DNA from: Rebecca billardiae RCC1528
Taxonomy: Eukaryota; Haptophyta
Length of the DNA stretch: 64,000 nucleotides
Assembly: GCA_965240325.2 (NCBI GenBank)
Contig: OZ251225.1
Span: 1,612,001 to 1,676,000, forward strand
Direction: 5' to 3'
The position numbers and the translations under genes are program-made. The notes under the pieces are model-generated. The model was not told the origin of the DNA. It did no database searches and saw nothing but the letters and a program-made list of their open reading frames with translations. Below, piece by piece: positions 45,374 to 55,476 of this stretch. How positions within the stretch are numbered: the stretch's first letter is position 1; every line of letters starts with the position of its first letter.

Positions 45374-47678
45374 TCACGGAGTCGTCCTGCGCTGCGCCGC
45401 GACCGTCAGCGGCGGCTTGGCGAGACCGGCCTTCACGACGGCGCTCACCAGTCGCAGTAGCTTGGCGCTATCTCCTTCCGCAAGCTTGGAGAGAATCGTC
45501 CGGAACGCATCGATCCCAATCGAGCGCGAGTCGCCGAACTCGCGGCACAGCGCCCGCGCCTTGATGCGCGGGCTATGTCCGAGGGGCTCGATAGTGTCCA
45601 CGGTGGCCAAGAAGGCTGTGAGCTCGTCCTCGCTCACGCGCCCGCTGCCAGTCGCGTCGAGTGCCGCGCAGAGCAGCTCGACAAGCGGCTGCATGCCGCC
45701 ATCCCCGCTGTCGACCGCAAAGCTCTCCGAACTCGAGGCCGGCGGCTGACTGTCGGGGCTCACAGGCGGCGGCTGCGGCCGAGGAGCGACTGCCGTGAAC
45801 GCGCCGCTGTACGGGGCGTGCGTGAGGGCCGCCTCGCTCTCGTGCGCGTCGCGCGCAGCCGCGACGGCGGCGAGCCTCGCGGCGCGCGCCTCCGCGTCCG
45901 CGCCTGCCGCCTCGGCCGTGCGTGCGACGATGCGCAACTCCTCACACTCGAGCTCGAGCTCGGCCACTCGCGCCTCGTGCGCCGCCGCAGACTCGTGCGC
46001 GGCGTGGAGCTCAGCTCGTAGGCTGTCGTTCGCGCGCTGCAGCTGCGAGCGCAGCTCCTTCTCCGCCTGCGCCTCGAAGCGCGCCTCCTGCGACGAGGCC
46101 TCGGACTCAGCCTGCGGCGCACCGCAGCGCGCGGGCACGGGGCGCGCGCGACGCGCGCGCACGTGCGTGCGAGTGCGCGGGCTCCGTCAGCGCAGTGCAC
46201 GAGCCAGCTAGATCGCAGGCGCGCAGGCGCACAGCACGGGTCGGGCCGCGCACGGACCACGGCACGAGCGAGCTCCTCAGCCTCGACCGAGCGCACGCTC
46301 GTGAGGTGTCCGAACGCAGCGCCCAACCTCTCGCTCTCGTCGGCCGACATCGGGTCAGGGCGAGGCAGGTGGTAGCTCGGCTGCGGCGTGTGCGCGCGCA
46401 GCAGCTGACGCGCCTCGCCAGCCTCGGCCTCGGCGCGCTTGGCCTTGGCCTTGAGCTGTTCGCGTGCGCGTGCGAGCTGGGCCTCAAGTGCGCGCTCGCG
46501 CTTGGCCGCGTCTTCGGCCGCCTCAGCGCCCTGCGCCTCAAGCTTGGCGTGGCGGTCGGCAGAGCGCTTCACCTTGGCGTACAAGCGCTCCGCATTCTGC
46601 TGATTCAGCCTCGCCTCGTCTGCGCGCGCCTTGAGTTGGCGACCAACGTGCGCAAGCTGCCGTTGCAAAAGGGCGCGCGCGCGGCGCCACGGCCGAGGCA
46701 CGCACAGCCGGCGCCGCCAGGGTGATGCGATGGGGGTAGCTCAGTGTCAGTCGCGCGCGCGGATGGGCGCGCGTCGTCCGCCTTGAGTGCGGATCGCACT
46801 GCCCCCGCCCAAGGCACACCCAGCCGCCGCCGCGCACGCACCTGACGCTCCGTGCGCCGCAGCTGCTCGTCGAGCTCGCGCGCCGTCTTCTCCCAATGTG
46901 CCCTCTCCGCGCGCGCGGCCGTGGCGGCGGCGTACAGCGGCGCGAGGGAGGCCTGGTCGGCGGGGAATGAGGTGACGACGGCGAGCAGAGCGCGCGCTTG
47001 GGCACTCGCGTCCATGGTTGCGCTCGCCAACGCGCGCTCCGCCGCGCGCAGCGACTCGTCGAGTGCCGCGCGTGACGCAGCCGAGCCTTCCGCGTGAACG
47101 GTGGCCACGCGCCGCAGCCCGCCCAACCACTCGCGCCACTCGGCGTCCGCGCCCAGCTCGTCGCTCTGGGCGGAGCCGGTGGGCGGGCGGGCGAACTCCG
47201 CACCCTGCATCATCTCATCCATCTGCTCGCGCCGCTCCTCCGCATGCTGCGAATCAAGCTCGAGCTCCCCACGGAGCCGGTGGAGCAATGGCGGAATCGG
47301 ATCGAGCACGGCCTCGAGCGTCGCGAATGCGTCGCAGTGGCACACGGCGAGCTGCTCGGCCGAGCGCTCCTGCACGCGGCGGTCATGCTGATCGTGCGAT
47401 ACCTTGACGCGAGCGAGCTCGTCGCGCAGGCGCTCGAGCTCGGCACTCATCTGCCCGTGCACGCGACCAAGCGTGTCGCCGTACCACGCGTGCAGCGCAT
47501 CCTCCCGCCCCGCCGCGGGCGAGCCCGGCTCGGCCGAGGTGGGGTTGTCAGGAGGCCCATGGGGCGCCTGCGCGGAATGTGCGTGATCACTGTCGACGTC
47601 GGCGTCGGCGGGTGGTGCCACCCCGCCGATGCGCTGCCAGCGCACCTCGCCGGGCGTGGGCGCGAAGGCCGCGGCCAT
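45374..47678 (-). CDS. Coiled-coil protein with EF-hand-like C-terminus (3 exons)
   Basis: Exons 47678-46842, 46656-46261 and 46111-45374 give 656 residues. I do not recognise the family. The first 60 residues are disordered. Helical coiled coils then run through exon 1 (ELERLRDELARVKVSHDQHD), exon 2 (LAHVGRQLKARADEARLNQQ) and the start of exon 3 (EKELRSQLQRANDSLRAELH). The C-terminal 80 residues contain DATGSGRVSEDELTAFLATV, matching an EF-hand calcium loop (D-T-S-G-V-E positions), and a second weaker helix-loop-helix (SIGIDAFRTILSKLA). The second donor could be GTGGTC (used here) or GTCCGT three bases later. Possibly a centrosomal, flagellar or cytoskeletal calcium-responsive protein; that is inference. 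It is head-to-head with the BT1 transporter gene. Confidence 0.75.
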
Positions 47679-47860
47679 GGGCCCGGGCTTTCAAACCGGC
47701 AAAGCGACCTCCGGAAGAGTCCGGTCGCCGAACGGATCCAGATGAGTCCGGGCCGCGACGGATGGATGCACACAAAGCGCGCGCCAGCCTGGCCGCCAAC
47801 GGTTGCCCTTTTTTCCTTGCCCACGAACGGCGACGCCACCCGCCTCGTTTCGGTCGACCG
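47679..47860. promoter_or_regulatory. Bidirectional spacer, coiled-coil gene and BT1 transporter
   Basis: 182 bp between divergent starts. No TATA-like motif; a poly-T patch (CCCTTTTTTCC) sits near 47809-47818. Confidence 0.45.
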
Positions 47861-49805
47861 ATGGAGGAGCTCTCACCCGCGCGGGCGCCTGGACGCCCGC
47901 CACCGGCGCGGGCCCCGTCATGGAGTGCGAAGATGACAAACGACGAGTACGATAACATGGTGTACCAGCTTCCGAGCCACCCGTCCCCGCTCGACTACGC
48001 GCTCCTTTACCCTCGCGCGATCGCGTCCTTCTTCCGGCGCGTGCACCGCGCGTTCGGATGGCAGTACGTGTGCTTCGTCGTCCTTGTCTACGGGCTGAAC
48101 CAAGGTCTGGGCGAGTCGTTTGGCTTCTTTGGCACCCAGTATCTCCTCACGGACGAGGCTCCGGCGGGTCTGGGGCTCGGCCCCGAGCGCTTCGCTGCCA
48201 TCGAAGGCTTTGCACACATGCCGTGGCAGATGAAGGCTGTGTATGGGATCCTCTCTGACCTGCTGCCGATCGGCGGGCTGCATCGGTCGCCGTACGTCAC
48301 GATTGCGTCGATTGTCGGCTCTGCCGCGTTTGGCCTGCTCGCCACACTGCGGGGCAAGGCGCTCTTCGCGCAGCTCGCCGCGGTGCTGCTGATGCTCGGC
48401 AACTTCTCCATGGCGAGCCCTGACGTGATGATCGACGCGTCGATGGCTGAGAGGACCGTGACCAATCCGCGACATGGCTCGGACCTGCAGGCGCTTGCAT
48501 GGGGCATGCTCTCCATCTTCTCGCTCGTCGGCTCGGCGGTCAAGGGCTCCGTCCTCTCCGCGTTCGGCACGCGCACGCTGTTTGCCGCATGCGTCGTCTC
48601 GTCTGCTGCCATGCTGCCGCCAGCGTTGCTCGGCTGGATGGGCGAGCGGCGCGACACCGAGGCCGCCAAGTGCTGCTGCGCGCCAACGACCGTGGCAAAA
48701 GTGCGCGAGGCGTTCGCCGACCGCGGGCGCGCCCCCGTGCTCCGTCTTTCCCTCGTCGTGTGCGCACTGTCCTTTGCGCTGGGCGGCACCTCGATTGCGA
48801 CAAACTCGGCTGCCGTCATCTGTGCGGTCGCCGTGACCGTCGTTGCGCTGGTGACGGCGTTCGTGTACATCGAGGAGCGCAAGGTGTCGAGCGTGCTTGC
48901 AAAGGCATCGGTGTACATCTTCCTCTCCGGCGCGCTCCAGCCGTCCACACCGGCCATGTTCTACTGGTGCGAGCAGCGCGCAGCGCGCCCACCGCGCGAC
49001 TGTGCGCCGCCTGCGGCTCACGACCGTGTGCGCGCCCGCGCCTGGCGCGAGCAGGTACAAGGAGACCGAGTCGAACTGCTCGCCAGCGGGGGAGGCTGAG
49101 TGGCGAGTTGGGGCGAACCAAGATGCGCACACTGGGCTCAGCTCTCTTTGGCACGCCCTCTTCGGCGACGCGCACAACGCCGACTCACGGCCATGCTTCG
49201 AGCCCGAATTCGTTGGGCTGATGAGCGTGGTGGGCTACGCGTCATTTGCCGTCGGCACGGCCGCGTACAATCGCTACTTCTCGGCGTGGTCGTACCGCCG
49301 CATCTGGCAGTTCACCCAGATCATCTTCGTCGTGCTCAACCTCTCGGACTACGTGTGGGTCTCGCGCTGGAACCTCGCGCTCGGCATTCCAGACCGGGTG
49401 TTTGTGATGGGCGAGGAAGTGCTGAGCCCGATGTTTGCTCGGCTCGCGGCCATGCCAATGTTCATCCTGGCTGCGCGACTGTGTCCGGAGGGGATCGAGG
49501 CAACGCTCTTCGCTCTGACAATGGGGCTGAGCAATTTTGGGAGCAAGATGGGCTCGTACGTTGGCATCGGTCTGCTCTCCGCCCTTGGTGGCGTGGACGC
49601 GCCGCACTTCACCAACCTGCGCCTCCTCGTGGTCGTGCGCTCGCTAACTCGCGCGCTGCCGATCGCGCTCATTCCGTTCCTGGTACCCGTCGGCAGCCCC
49701 AACGACCCCACGCCTCCGACGGATCCGAACGATGCGAGCGAGCACGCAGCGGCGTCTGACTCGCCGATCTCGCCGTCAAAGCCAGTCGGCGAGATGCGGG
49801 CTTAA
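47861..49805 (+). CDS. BT1/FBT-family folate-biopterin type transporter (2 exons)
   Basis: Exons 47861-48966 and 49055-49805 give 618 residues; starting at the second in-frame ATG (47933, with A at -3) gives 594. The 88-bp intron splits a Trp codon in FYW-YKETES. It is a major-facilitator-type carrier with about 12 membrane helices. Family cues are YGLNQGLGESFGFFGTQYLL, the MPWQMKAVYGILSDLLPIGG block (BT1 hallmark: W..K...G..SD..P..G) and ASPDVMIDASMAER (D at a conserved helix position). The second half opens with FEPEFVGLMSVVGYASFAVG. BT1 proteins move folate, biopterin or related small molecules; in algae they occur in plasma or plastid membranes. The substrate cannot be told. Confidence 0.92.
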
Positions 49806-50011
49806 CTCAGGTAGGCTACTACAAGCGTACTTATCAGTACAATATATGATACTGCGGTCAATTATGTCAAAGTCAATCGGCCTGAGTCCGCCGACGTGAC
49901 TCATATTAGTCAGGCCTGCGGTCGGCCATGCGGACATGACGTAGGAGTGGCACCGGGGACAGATTCAAACAGGTAGCTCACCAGGTCCACGCAGCAATCA
50001 CCATCGTAGAG

Positions 50012-50293
50012 TCACAACCCCGGGACCCCCGGGACTGGCGCCTCGGGCTCCCCAGAAGTGGTCCGCTGCTCGGTGATCGCAATCGCCCGTTGAATCTGCG
50101 TGTGCTCAAGCTGCGCGAGCTCCTGCGCGTCCTGTTCGATTCTCGCGAGGATGGCGTCCAGGTCATACTGGTCTGTCGCACCAAGCATGCTCGACGGCGG
50201 CGCCTCGAGCTCGCGAAGCTGATCTTGCAACGTTTTTCGGCGCTCAGCGAGCTTGGCTGTAGCTTCGCTCGCGCCTGTAGCGGCCATCGCCAT
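50012..50293 (-). CDS. Small coiled-coil protein, 93 residues
   Basis: A complete frame starting MAMAATGASEATAKLAERRK and continuing as an amphipathic helix (TLQDQLRELEAPPSSMLG, then DLDAILARIEQDAQELAQLE) to a short Pro/Gly tail. Codon bias and heptad spacing look real. No family is recognised; small coiled-coil subunits of complexes such as BLOC or Mediator have this look, but no signature supports a name. A second Met two codons in is equally possible. Confidence 0.5.
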   Translation of the reverse strand: MAMAATGASEATAKLAERRKTLQDQLRELEAPPSSMLGATDQYDLDAILARIEQDAQELAQLEHTQIQRAIAITEQRTTSGEPEAPVPGVPGL

Positions 50294-50769
50294 CGATCGT
50301 CGCGCGTTTGATGAGGTGCGGCAACGCGCCCCTCACCTGCTGCCTGCGCCGGTCTGTTTGTGGCGGTGTCTTTGTGCAGTGTTGGATGGCGTCAACCACC
50401 CGTCCCAGAAAGCCCGTGAGCCCGTCTTCGGCTCAGCGGGCTCAAAACATTCCATGGAATGTTTTGAGCTCAGTGATTATGAAATGGGCTGGTAACGAAT
50501 AGCTGCGGGTATTTTCAAATACCAGGAGCCTTGATGTAGGGGGCTGGGACGGGTGGCACGCCTTAACCAAGTGTGCACGTTAAAACATAGTAAACTGTAT
50601 ACAATTAATTTGCGTGCGGGGCGTCACCGCACGCGTTCGTGAGCGACTCCCGGACCGCGCTGCACTCAGTGCTGCAAAAATCCGGTGCCTGCAACCCGAG
50701 GTCCGAGGTCGCTCGTCTCGGCCCGCAGTGGCGTCTTGCACGTCCACGTGGTCCAAGCGCGCGCAGCTG

Positions 50770-51594
50770 ATGGTCTTCTTCGTGTGCGAGGCCTGCAACG
50801 AGAGCCTGAAAAAGAACAAGGTCGAGTCGCACAGCTATTCCTGCCGTAGTTGCTGGATCCTCACCTGCGTGGACTGCAACAAGCAGTTCACCGGGGAGAC
50901 ATACGCCGCGCACGTGTCGTGTGTCTCGGAAGCACAGCGCTACGAGGGGAAGCTGTACGACGGGCGAGCGAACAAGGGCGAGGTCAAGCAGGCTGCGTGG
51001 ATCGATGGGGTGCGCGCGCGGGCTGCAGACCCGTCCGTGGATCCTAAGCTACGTCCGCATATCGAACGCCTGCTCGCGCACACAAACATCCCAAGGAAGC
51101 GCGCCAAGTTCGAGAACTTCGCCAAAAATTCTCTGCGCCTGCACGACGCGAAGGTGCTCGGCGCGCTGTGGAACATCTTTGAGGGCGCAGCTCCGCAGCA
51201 GGCCGCCCAGCCGCATGCGGCTGAGAATGCTAACCCTGGTGGCAGCGCGCTGGCAGCTGGGGCGAGCGGTGCTGCGCCCGATGCGCATGCAGACGAGGAG
51301 GTGCCAGCGCCGAGGGGAGAGAACTTGGAAAAGACAAAGAAGAAGTCGAAGCGCGAGAAGAAGGAGAAGAAGGAGCGGCAAGACAAGGGCGAGAGAGACT
51401 CCAAAAAGCTGAAAGGCGAGAAGAAGTCGAAGAAGCGGGACAGAGAAGCGCTCACGGATGCGGCCGCGCTGCCTGCCGCTGCGGCGAACGGTGCTGGCGA
51501 CAGCTCCGCCGACGCAAACGTGCAGCTCAAGAAGCGGCGAAAGGAGCCAAAAGCCGAGAAGGTGAAGAAGGACAAGCCGAGAAAGACTTCGTGA
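50770..51594 (+). CDS. LYAR: LYAR-type nucleolar zinc-finger protein
   Basis: Single exon, 274 residues. Two adjacent zinc-binding units are clear: C6, C9, H21 and C25, then C33, C36, H48 and C51 (MVFFVCEACNESLKK, CVDCNKQFTGETYAAH). This matches the LYAR family, which starts MVFF.C..C and continues YEGK. The middle has DPKLRPHIERLLAHTNIPRK and FAKNSLRLHDAKVLGALWNI, another family block. The C-terminal half is a Lys/Glu-rich tail (KKSKREKKEKKERQDK), suited to nucleolar targeting and RNA binding. LYAR proteins act in pre-rRNA processing and ribosome assembly. The upstream frame is open but not conserved. Confidence 0.95.
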   Translation: MVFFVCEACNESLKKNKVESHSYSCRSCWILTCVDCNKQFTGETYAAHVSCVSEAQRYEGKLYDGRANKGEVKQAAWIDGVRARAADPSVDPKLRPHIERLLAHTNIPRKRAKFENFAKNSLRLHDAKVLGALWNIFEGAAPQQAAQPHAAENANPGGSALAAGASGAAPDAHADEEVPAPRGENLEKTKKKSKREKKEKKERQDKGERDSKKLKGEKKSKKRDREALTDAAALPAAAANGAGDSSADANVQLKKRRKEPKAEKVKKDKPRKTS

Positions 51595-51935
51595 TCCGAT
51601 ATGTGCGCCGCGGGCTGCACGCTCGTTGCCCGCTGATTCGATTGGCCCGCGCGAGCTTGAGCTGCGAGTGCTCGGCATGACCTGCAGTCCTGCGGCGCTG
51701 CTCAGACTGCGGCCTGACAGCTGACTGCGGGCGGCTCGGGTCCGTGGGACCGGGGTCCGGGCAGCTTTGTGACATACAGCAGTATTGGAATATAGACCAT
51801 GCGTTAATGTTACTTACTGATTTCAGTGCGCCTATAGACGGCTCGATCATTGCTCAGTCCCAATGATCATCCTACATCAATCGCCACTCGATGACACTGA
51901 ATCTGATGCATTCGTTTCTGAAATGGGCAGCCGGC

Positions 51936-52493
51936 TCATGCGGCCAGCCACATCACTGGCCGAATCTCCGGGGAGAGCTCACGGCGACGCATTCGCTCGC
52001 AGCTGGGAGGCAGCCAGTCGCAGAGCGGAAGGGACCAATCGTCCTCCCATGATCGACCCTTCCGCGCTGACGAGGCCGTCGAAGCCGAGGCCGTTCCCGC
52101 CTCCAGCCGCGACTGGTCCTTGTCGCGCATGTGTTGCCTCACCACAACAGCACGTGAAATGGCACCGGGCAAGGGCCCAAAGTCTGCGAGCAGGATGGGT
52201 CGCGAGGGCATGCGAGGTTCAGCAGGTGCGCGCATCAGGGCAGGAAACGGCGGCGGCAGGCACGGGCGCGGACCTTCTGCCGCGGCGAGAGTTCGGCTAC
52301 AAAGCTTGCGCCAAATAGTCGGCGAGTTGGTGAGATCTCGGAGAGAACGGGACACGCGCGCGAGGCGGGCAAGGTCGTGAGCGTCAAGCTCCTCGAGAAG
52401 CGCAACCGCCACGTCGTGCGGCATCTCGTCGAACAGGCTCGCGCAGCGCGCCGGCTTGAGGACGTGACGCCCGGGCGTCCGAGCCGCTGACAT
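51936..52493 (-). CDS. F-box protein, short
   Basis: 185 residues from the first ATG. An F-box spans about residues 20-68: LFDEMPHDVAVALLEELDAH then DLARLARVSRSLRDLTNSPT and IWRKLC. This is the SKP1-binding motif that makes a protein the substrate receptor of an SCF ubiquitin ligase. After the F-box the sequence is short and has no LRR, WD40 or Kelch repeats. Near the end it has RSWEDDWSLPLCDWLPPSCE. The substrate-binding part is therefore minimal or the protein has another role. It is head-to-head with the glycosyltransferase gene. Confidence 0.82.
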   Translation of the reverse strand: MSAARTPGRHVLKPARCASLFDEMPHDVAVALLEELDAHDLARLARVSRSLRDLTNSPTIWRKLCSRTLAAAEGPRPCLPPPFPALMRAPAEPRMPSRPILLADFGPLPGAISRAVVVRQHMRDKDQSRLEAGTASASTASSARKGRSWEDDWSLPLCDWLPPSCERMRRRELSPEIRPVMWLAA

Positions 52494-52644
52494 CGTCGTC
52501 GTCACCTGCCGCTGACCTAATCAAACTGCTGGCGGGCGTGAAAGCGCATCACGGAGACGAAACGCTCGTCGCAGCGGTTGGAGTTTAATTTTTCGGCCTC
52601 GTAGGAACAGTCAAAAATAAGGCGCAAGAATCCCTGAAGAATCC
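52494..52644. promoter_or_regulatory. Bidirectional spacer, F-box gene and DxD glycosyltransferase
   Basis: 151 bp between divergent starts. AT-rich patches GTTTAATTTTTCGG and TCAAAAATAAGG (near 52580-52620) lie 25-60 bp upstream of the glycosyltransferase ATG and could serve as core promoter. Confidence 0.5.
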
Positions 52645-53625
52645 ATGGCGTCCGCGCGAGCAAGCGGCCGTAGGAGCGATGTGGTGGTGGTGATTACGCT
52701 GCTTCTATTGCGCGCGGTGCCCTGGGTGACGTGTGAGGTGCTACTCCTCACCGCCGACTCACGCGAGCACGTGCTTGATGCGATTCGCTGCAACCGGGAC
52801 ACGTACGCGGCGTCACACGGGTATCGGTCAGTGCTGTACCGTATCGCGGACGCTGAACTCAGCCACAACAAGCAGGTGTTGCGCACAGGGCGTGCAGTGA
52901 AGCCACGCGTGATCTTGGATCATATGAAGGCGAGCCCCTCACCGGAGTGGATCTTCTGGCTGGACTCTGATGCGCGCATCGCGAGGCCCGATGTGCGCCT
53001 CGAGGAGTTCATCCGCGCGGCCGGCGAGGGCGTCGACATCATTCTGCCGCGTGAGCACAGCGACCGCTGCGTCTTCTCGGCGTTCGCGCTGCTCATCCGA
53101 AACACGCGCAAGATGCAGCAAATGGTGCAGCTGTGGGCGGGCATGCCTCCCGGCTGCTGGTGGGACCAGTGCAACCTGTGGAAGGCCATTGTTGCCGCCA
53201 ACACCAACAGCACATACCTCGCACGGGCCGAGTCCAGCGCACAGGCCGAGGCCGCCAAGACGAAGAGACCCGCGCAGTTCTGGATCCAGTGGTTCGATCG
53301 GACGCTCAGGGCCGAGGGCGTGAAATGCGACACGGGGGGCAGGCCCACGTGGTGGCACTCACCACATGTGAGCGCGTACTTCACCGCAAATATGCCCGAC
53401 CATTCCGACTTTGGGCTGTCGTTCCAGTGCCGCGGCACAAACAGGGAGTCCAAGTCGGCAGGCGAGCGCATCGGCTTTAGTGTGCACGCGGACAAGAAGG
53501 CAGCAATGCGCTTCAATGCGGCTGCGCAGGGGAGTGCGAGAAGTGTCCAGGCTGACAGCGGCCCAGAAGGACAACGCGTCTGCTCGCGTGACGAGATCGC
53601 GATCCGCGACCTCGGGTGCGCGTAA
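52645..53625 (+). CDS. DxD-motif glycosyltransferase (GT34-like), secretory
   Basis: Single exon, 326 residues. A hydrophobic segment (about 13-30, VVVVITLLLLRAVPWVTC) is a signal peptide or anchor. The catalytic region contains NRDTYAASHGY, then KPRVILDHMK and EWIFWLDSDARIARPDVRLE, where DSD at 107-109 is the metal and nucleotide-sugar binding DxD. Next come ADGVDIILPR-like GEGVDIILPREHSD and WDQCNLWKAI. This resembles the galactosyl/xylosyltransferase family GT34 (GMA12/MNN10), which trims or extends N-glycans and wall polysaccharides in the Golgi. The family call is by motif order; exact activity is open. Confidence 0.82.
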   Translation: MASARASGRRSDVVVVITLLLLRAVPWVTCEVLLLTADSREHVLDAIRCNRDTYAASHGYRSVLYRIADAELSHNKQVLRTGRAVKPRVILDHMKASPSPEWIFWLDSDARIARPDVRLEEFIRAAGEGVDIILPREHSDRCVFSAFALLIRNTRKMQQMVQLWAGMPPGCWWDQCNLWKAIVAANTNSTYLARAESSAQAEAAKTKRPAQFWIQWFDRTLRAEGVKCDTGGRPTWWHSPHVSAYFTANMPDHSDFGLSFQCRGTNRESKSAGERIGFSVHADKKAAMRFNAAAQGSARSVQADSGPEGQRVCSRDEIAIRDLGCA

Positions 53626-54061
53626 TAATTCATCAGTGGCGTCTTTGCTGTTACCACCGCTTAGCGTTAGCAGCGCAATCAGCCACGCTGCTGTCGCATT
53701 ATAAATTAGTACTAATTGAGTGCTCAGAGCACTCAGACACCACTGCTCTTATAATACTATTACTTCACCACGCGCCGCCCTTGCCATGCCTTTCCGGGGT
53801 CTCCCAGAACTCTTCTTGATTGAGAGAGAGCAGGCGCGCCGACGATCCGAGTCCATCGTCGGTCGACTCTGAGCGAGGGCTACGCCTCGGAACTGAACGG
53901 TACTCTACGAGGAGGACGAGCTGCGCGGGCGACGGTGGTGCGTGACGTCCCCAGAGCTGGCCGTGCCTCTGCAACGCGTGCCGAGCCTGATCGAGGTGTG
54001 TCAGCTGCCCGTGCACGCGCGGCGAGTGCGCGAACCGGATCACCGGTGCCCTCGCACCTCG

Positions 54062-54369
54062 GCACCGTGCTCCCTCGGGCTGTCAGCTCCGCGTGGCCTG
54101 GCGTGCACGTAGAGTTGCGCTCATGCGTCGATCACGCCTCGCGCCCGCCTGTCGGCCGTCGCGCAGGCGCTGGTCGAACCCTACTCGGACCAGTGCATCA
54201 TCCCGGGCGCTGCCGGCGCGGGGGGTGACCCCGGGGACAGCGGTCAGCAGCAGCGGCCCGAACGAATCCGCGGCCCCGCACCGTGCTCCCTGGCTGTCAG
54301 CTCCGCGTGGCCTGGTGTGCACGTGGAGTCGCGCTCATGCGTCGATCACGCCTCGTTGCATCCGCCTGT
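54062..54369 (+). repeat. Direct repeat pair, about 90 bp each
   Basis: GCACCGTGCTCCCT, then GGCTGTCAGCTCCGCGTGG, CCTGG, GTGCACGT, GAGT and CGCTCATGCGTCGATCACG occur in the same order at 54062-54151 and 54278-54369 with few differences. The offset is about 216 bp, so it is a local tandem-type duplication with unique DNA between. Confidence 0.88.
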
Positions 54370-54469
54370 ACACAATCGGCGCCGCGCCGGCGGCTGCAAT
54401 GGGCCCGCCCGGCGCGGCGGGCGGCGGCGCGCCGCTGGAGTCTAGTTGTACGGGCATATGCAACTGGTC

Positions 54470-54560
54470 TGTCAATAGACGACTGCGACGGAGGGTGCAC
54501 CGCCACCGCGGGCCCTGAACTACGTTCGTTCTACGGAAAAGGACCGCGGAACGCGGTCAT
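54470..54560 (-). repeat. Interspersed repeat, copy 2 (reverse)
   Basis: Reverse complement of the element at 20545-20640. The strongest shared piece is a 26-bp exact match around the GACCGCGGAACGCGGTC hairpin, and the rest is diverged in the same order. Two copies 34 kb apart in opposite orientation point to a dispersed family. Confidence 0.7.
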
Positions 54561-55476
54561 ACTATTTTGAATTTATGATTATGTAAATAAATATATAACT
54601 AAATAATAAACGACGATACAGTTTATATAATTGTAGCGCTACTAAGCCGCGGTATTGCTAGACGCTAGCAGTGACGGTCAGTAGTCAGTGCGTGTAGTAT
54701 AACCCGGTCTCCGCTGAGTGATGACTTGCAGTTGACTCTCACGGTGAGTGATGCTGCTAATAACTTTGAAAATTTGCCTGCAGTCAACAGCATGCCGCCC
54801 ATATTGCCATAGGCGTAGTACAATGGTAATATATATGATACGTTATTGACAGTATTTATGTACTACGCCCTTATTTTGATGGCTTTTCTGCTGCCGTTTG
54901 GCGTTTAAGAACTCACAAGTCCCGGACACGGTGACGGGCCGACTCGGACGCTCGCGCCTCGGTCAAGTCAGACACTAGTGACAAGTGTCCGTCTGTGTCA
55001 CAGTCGGCTGGGCTAGTGGCGCGTACCAGCAGAGTGGCTCGGCTGCTGGCAGTTGCGGCAGTTGTTGATCACTTGATTAAGGACGACGAGTAGTTACTGT
55101 GGGAGCAAGGGAGAGAGAAAGCACAGCGGGGGCTCCGCGGGACCATCAGGCATCAGGTGTACCGTCCCGCGGCTCGGGAAGCGAGTGTCCTGAATGATGT
55201 CAGAACGAGCCGGCAAACGTGTTCGCTTTGGACGCTTTCTCATTGACCAGATTGCGCAGATTCATCATCAAGAGCCGAGATTTTGGGGCATTGTACGATC
55301 TCGCATGAGTATTGAATTGTAGAGCCATCTAAAGTATGATATGGCGGCCACGAAAAGCGGTCATCCTCCGGCGACACGTCGTCTCGATGAGAGCAAATTT
55401 AGGATTGGCGCGCGGCTTCGATCGCGAAAGCATAACGCGTGGGCTCGCTCGCGGTTCGCCCGTCGCCTGGTTTGCC

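Larger units (their letters stand above)
53626..55476. other. 1.85-kb spacer with duplicated blocks
   Basis: No gene recognised. It contains a 90-bp direct repeat (54062-54151 and 54278-54369), the second copy of the interspersed repeat (54470-54560), and then an AT-rich, unbiased stretch (54560-54880). The last 140 bp before 55477 are open in frame with the hemerythrin-like gene but have poor codon bias. Confidence 0.6.
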
